From: JAWVZH01 sp033722295
GTDB taxonomy: Bacteria > Bacteroidota > Bacteroidia > Chitinophagales > Saprospiraceae
Length of the DNA stretch: 8,145 nucleotides
Assembly (NCBI GenBank): GCA_033722295.1
Contig: JAWVZH010000128.1
Location: 1 to 8,145, forward strand
Reading direction: 5' to 3'
Shown: one piece after another, positions 5,918-8,145 of the stretch
Layout: every line of letters starts with the position of its first letter
How positions within the stretch are numbered: position 1 is the stretch's first letter
Translations under genes and position numbers: made by a program
Notes under the pieces: generated by a model
Databases searched by the model: none
Told to the model about the DNA's origin: nothing
What the model saw: only the letters and a program-made list of their open reading frames with translations

Positions 5918-7193
5918 AATAGTAGACGTAATAGGTAGACAGATCCTTGACTCAAGAGGCAACCCGACAGTTGAAGTGGAAGTCTGGACAGAATCCGGAG
6001 CCATGGGGCGTGCCGCTGTGCCATCAGGCGCTTCCACTGGCAAGTATGAAGCCGTTGAACTGAGAGATGAAGGTGATTCGTACATGGGAAAATCCGTGTT
6101 GAATGCGGTCAATTTTGTGAATGACGAATTGGGTCAAAGTCTGATAGGAGTGGATGTACGAGATCAGCGATATATCGATGAGGTCATGATAGAGATGGAC
6201 GGAACGGAAAACAAGTCGAAATTCGGTGCTAATGCCATTCTCGGTATATCTATGGCGTGCGCCAAGGCCGGTGCAGCCATGTCAGGTAGGTCGCTTTACA
6301 AATACCTGGGCGGTGTCAACGCTCATATTCTTCCTGTGCCGATGATGAATATACTCAACGGTGGAGCACATGCCGATAACAATATTGATTTCCAGGAATT
6401 CATGGTCATGCCAATTGGCGCCGACACATTTTCGGAAGCACTACAGATGGGCGTAGAAACCTTTCATGCTCTGAAAGATGTCCTCAAATCTAAGGGCTTT
6501 TCCACTAATGTTGGGGACGAAGGAGGTTTCGCTCCAGAGATAAGGAGTAATACCGAAGCTATTGAAACAGTTCTTGAGGCTATAGATGCAGCAGGTTTTG
6601 AAGCAGGTAAGGATATGTTTATCGCAATGGATGCTGCGGCTTCAGAATTTTATAATGAAAAGAAAAAGGTGTATCATTTCCATAAGAGTACCAACGATGA
6701 ACTGTCCTCGGAGCAGCTCGTTGATTTTTGGACGGATTGGTGTACAAAATATCCAATATTATCCATAGAAGATGGATTGCACGAGGATGACTGGGATGGC
6801 TGGCAAGCCCTGACAGAGAAGCTTGGTGATAAGATCCAATTAGTAGGAGATGATCTTTTTGTTACGAATGTAGAGCGATTGGGCAAGGGTATAGAAAGGA
6901 ATGTGGCTAACTCCATTTTGATCAAAGTTAACCAGATCGGGACATTGACGGAAACCATTGAAGCCGTTGAAATGGCGCATAAAAGCGGTTATACGGCGGT
7001 CATCAGTCATCGTTCCGGCGAAACAGAAGATACAACAATAGCAGATCTGGCCGTAGCTCTCAATACGGGCCAGATAAAGACTGGCTCTGCTTCAAGATCG
7101 GATCGGGTAGCCAAGTATAATCAATTGTTGAGGATAGAAGAGGAGCTGGGTGACTCGGCTCACTATTTGGGAAGTGCCTTATTCTCGGACTAA
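5910..7193 (+). CDS. eno: Enolase (phosphopyruvate hydratase)
   Basis: Enolase interconverts 2-phosphoglycerate and phosphoenolpyruvate in glycolysis and gluconeogenesis. The product has 427 residues, typical of bacterial enolases (about 425-435). The N-terminal domain covers about 1-130, with the substrate loop PSGASTGKYEAVELRD (38-53). The barrel domain follows. Catalytic residues are present: E204 (GDEGGFAPE), K339 as the base (SILIKVNQIGTLTET), and H367, R368 and S369 (ISHRSGETED). Mg ligands are D241, E287 (SIEDGL) and D314 (VGDDLFVTN). K390 is also present, with the TGSASRSDR segment after it. Its ATG lies within the end of carA (ATGACTAG), so the two genes are probably translationally coupled. 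A 35-base gap with a hairpin separates it from the division gene. Confidence 0.98.
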   Translation: MTRIVDVIGRQILDSRGNPTVEVEVWTESGAMGRAAVPSGASTGKYEAVELRDEGDSYMGKSVLNAVNFVNDELGQSLIGVDVRDQRYIDEVMIEMDGTENKSKFGANAILGISMACAKAGAAMSGRSLYKYLGGVNAHILPVPMMNILNGGAHADNNIDFQEFMVMPIGADTFSEALQMGVETFHALKDVLKSKGFSTNVGDEGGFAPEIRSNTEAIETVLEAIDAAGFEAGKDMFIAMDAAASEFYNEKKKVYHFHKSTNDELSSEQLVDFWTDWCTKYPILSIEDGLHEDDWDGWQALTEKLGDKIQLVGDDLFVTNVERLGKGIERNVANSILIKVNQIGTLTETIEAVEMAHKSGYTAVISHRSGETEDTTIADLAVALNTGQIKTGSASRSDRVAKYNQLLRIEEELGDSAHYLGSALFSD

Positions 7194-7228
7194 TTGCGTA
7201 TTTTCGTTATATATAAATAAATCGCAAT
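7193..7228 (+). repeat. Inverted repeat / RNA hairpin between eno and the ftsB-like gene
   Basis: Almost the whole gap can fold. ATTGCG (7193-7198) pairs with CGCAAT (7223-7228), and TATTT (7199-7203) pairs with AAATA (7215-7219). Three bases (7220-7222) bulge on the 3' side and 11 bases form the loop. No T-run follows. The outer arm ends directly at the ATG (7229), so if formed in RNA it would cover the start region of the division gene. It may also stabilise the 3' end of an eno message. The AT-rich inner stem is weak, so folding is uncertain. Confidence 0.4.
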
Positions 7229-7534
7229 ATGTTTTCCTTCTTGAAAGATCTTCGTTTGGGGCAATTGAAGTATAAGAGATATCTGATCGTCGGTGGGGCA
7301 TTCCTGATATGGATGACCTTCTTCGATAAGGGAAGATGGCCTGTTCAATTGAAGCTCGGAAATGTTGTAGAGAAGTTGGAAAAAGAGCGTGAGGATTACA
7401 GGAAGAATATCGTAGAAGCAAAAGAGGATCAGATCGATCTGGAAAACAACCTGGAAAAATATGCGCGTGAGAAGTATTACATGCATAAACCGGGCGAAAA
7501 GGTTTATATAATAGACAAAGTAGAATCTGAATGA
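7229..7534 (+). CDS. FtsB/DivIC-type septum formation initiator protein
   Basis: This is a small bitopic membrane protein of the divisome; relatives (FtsB in Gram-negatives, DivIC in Firmicutes) form a complex with FtsL and FtsQ/DivIB that controls septal wall synthesis. The 101-residue product fits the family size. It has a short basic cytoplasmic N-terminus (1-17), one hydrophobic segment at about 18-33 (RYLIVGGAFLIWMTFF), then a coiled coil at about 45-80 rich in Glu, Lys and Leu. It closes with YAREKYYMHKPGEKVYII (78-95), the usual end motif of the family. Identification is by layout and this motif, not by high identity, so I give no symbol. Its TGA overlaps the sucD ATG (ATGA, 7531-7534). 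The ATG has an AT-rich leader inside a hairpin. Confidence 0.85.
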   Translation: MFSFLKDLRLGQLKYKRYLIVGGAFLIWMTFFDKGRWPVQLKLGNVVEKLEKEREDYRKNIVEAKEDQIDLENNLEKYAREKYYMHKPGEKVYIIDKVESE

Positions 7535-8145
7535 GTGTTTTAGTAGATAAGAATTCAAAGATCATAGTTCAGGGCTTTACAGGAAAAGAAGGGTCTTTTC
7601 ATGCTGAGCAGATGATCGATTATGGAACGAATGTAGTTGGTGGTGTGACACCTGGAAAAGGTGGCCAGGAACATCTGGGTAAACCGGTATTCAATACTGT
7701 CAACGAAGCGGTGGCTGAGGTAGATGCCGATACATCTATAATTTTTGTTCCACCCCCGTTTGCAGGGGATGCGATCATGGAAGCTGCGGATGCGGGGATC
7801 AAGGTGATCGTCTGCATCACTGAAGGTATACCAGTGCAGGACATGGTTAAAGTGAAAGAGTACCTCAAAGATCATGATACTCGATTGGTGGGGCCGAACT
7901 GTCCGGGGATCATTACACCCGGTGAGGCCAAACTGGGGATCATGCCCGGTTTTATTCATACGCCAGGTCATATTGGTATAGTTTCCAGGTCAGGAACCCT
8001 TACTTATGAAGCTGTAGATCAGGTAACCAAGGCAGGACTCGGTCAGTCAACGAGTATTGGTATCGGAGGTGATCCCATCGTTGGAACTACAACAAAAGAA
8101 GCTGTCGAGCTTCTCATGAACGACCCCAATACAAAAGGGATCATC
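7531..8145 (+). CDS. sucD: Succinate-CoA ligase (ADP/GDP-forming) subunit alpha, 3' truncated by window edge
   Basis: The alpha subunit of succinyl-CoA synthetase binds CoA and carries the phosphohistidine in the TCA-cycle step that turns succinyl-CoA into succinate with ATP or GTP formation. The frame is open from the ATG at 7531 to the window end, giving 205 of about 290 expected residues. The CoA-binding Rossmann domain starts with VQGFTGKEGSFHAEQM (13-28), followed by GGVTPGKGGQEHLGKPVF (37-54). VGPNCPGIITPGEAKLGIMPG (120-140) and the family signature SRSGTLTYEAV (152-162) then GIGGDPIVGT (177-186) are all standard. The catalytic histidine, near residue 245 in the family, lies beyond the window. 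The start overlaps the stop of the preceding gene by 4 bases. No sucC is seen in the window. Confidence 0.96.
   Translation, partial: MSVLVDKNSKIIVQGFTGKEGSFHAEQMIDYGTNVVGGVTPGKGGQEHLGKPVFNTVNEAVAEVDADTSIIFVPPPFAGDAIMEAADAGIKVIVCITEGIPVQDMVKVKEYLKDHDTRLVGPNCPGIITPGEAKLGIMPGFIHTPGHIGIVSRSGTLTYEAVDQVTKAGLGQSTSIGIGGDPIVGTTTKEAVELLMNDPNTKGII

Noticed and set aside
7194..7224. TTG and TAAATCGC as a promoter before the FtsB-like gene
   Set aside because: The -7 half does not fit TAnnTTTG, and the hairpin explains the symmetry better.
7555..7971. 138-codon open frame on the - strand
   Set aside because: It is the reverse of sucD, whose family motifs are clear on the + strand.

Overview
This window is ordinary core chromosome from a member of the Bacteroidota. 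It holds the 3' end of the spc/alpha ribosomal protein cluster and a following run of metabolic and cell-division genes, all on the + strand. The assignment rests on four signs. The gene order is secY-map-infA-rpmJ-rpsM-rpsK-rpsD-rpoA-rplQ followed by carA and eno. The L36 protein has lost its zinc ligands. Shine-Dalgarno sequences are missing before nearly every start. One promoter candidate has the TAnnTTTG form typical of the phylum. I cannot assign a class with confidence.

Layout. Bases 2-421 encode the last 139 residues of SecY. Then come map (503-1312), infA (1337-1558), rpmJ (1564-1680, 38 codons), rpsM (1688-2065), rpsK (2074-2460), rpsD (2492-3103), rpoA (3141-4139) and rplQ (4204-4686). 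Gaps run from 5 to 81 bases, consistent with one transcript. A 12-bp hairpin with a T-run (4725-4756) closes this block. A Bacteroidota-type promoter candidate overlaps that terminator and would start the next unit: carA (4805-5917), eno (5910-7193), a small FtsB/DivIC-type division protein (7229-7534) and sucD (7531 to the window end, truncated). carA/eno overlap by 8 bases and ftsB-like/sucD by 4.

Function. The first block makes the protein export channel, the N-terminal methionine trimming enzyme, initiation factor IF-1, five ribosomal proteins and the alpha subunit of RNA polymerase. The second block joins carbamoyl phosphate synthesis, glycolysis, septum assembly and the TCA cycle, with no obvious shared pathway. 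Its close packing suggests growth-linked co-expression. All visible catalytic residues are intact, and I see no frameshift, mobile element, CRISPR array, tRNA or rRNA.

I found no previously undescribed system. The points worth a second look are the terminator-promoter overlap, two intergenic hairpins (before rplQ and before the division gene), a single strong Shine-Dalgarno at rpsD, and the carA-eno-ftsB-sucD linkage.
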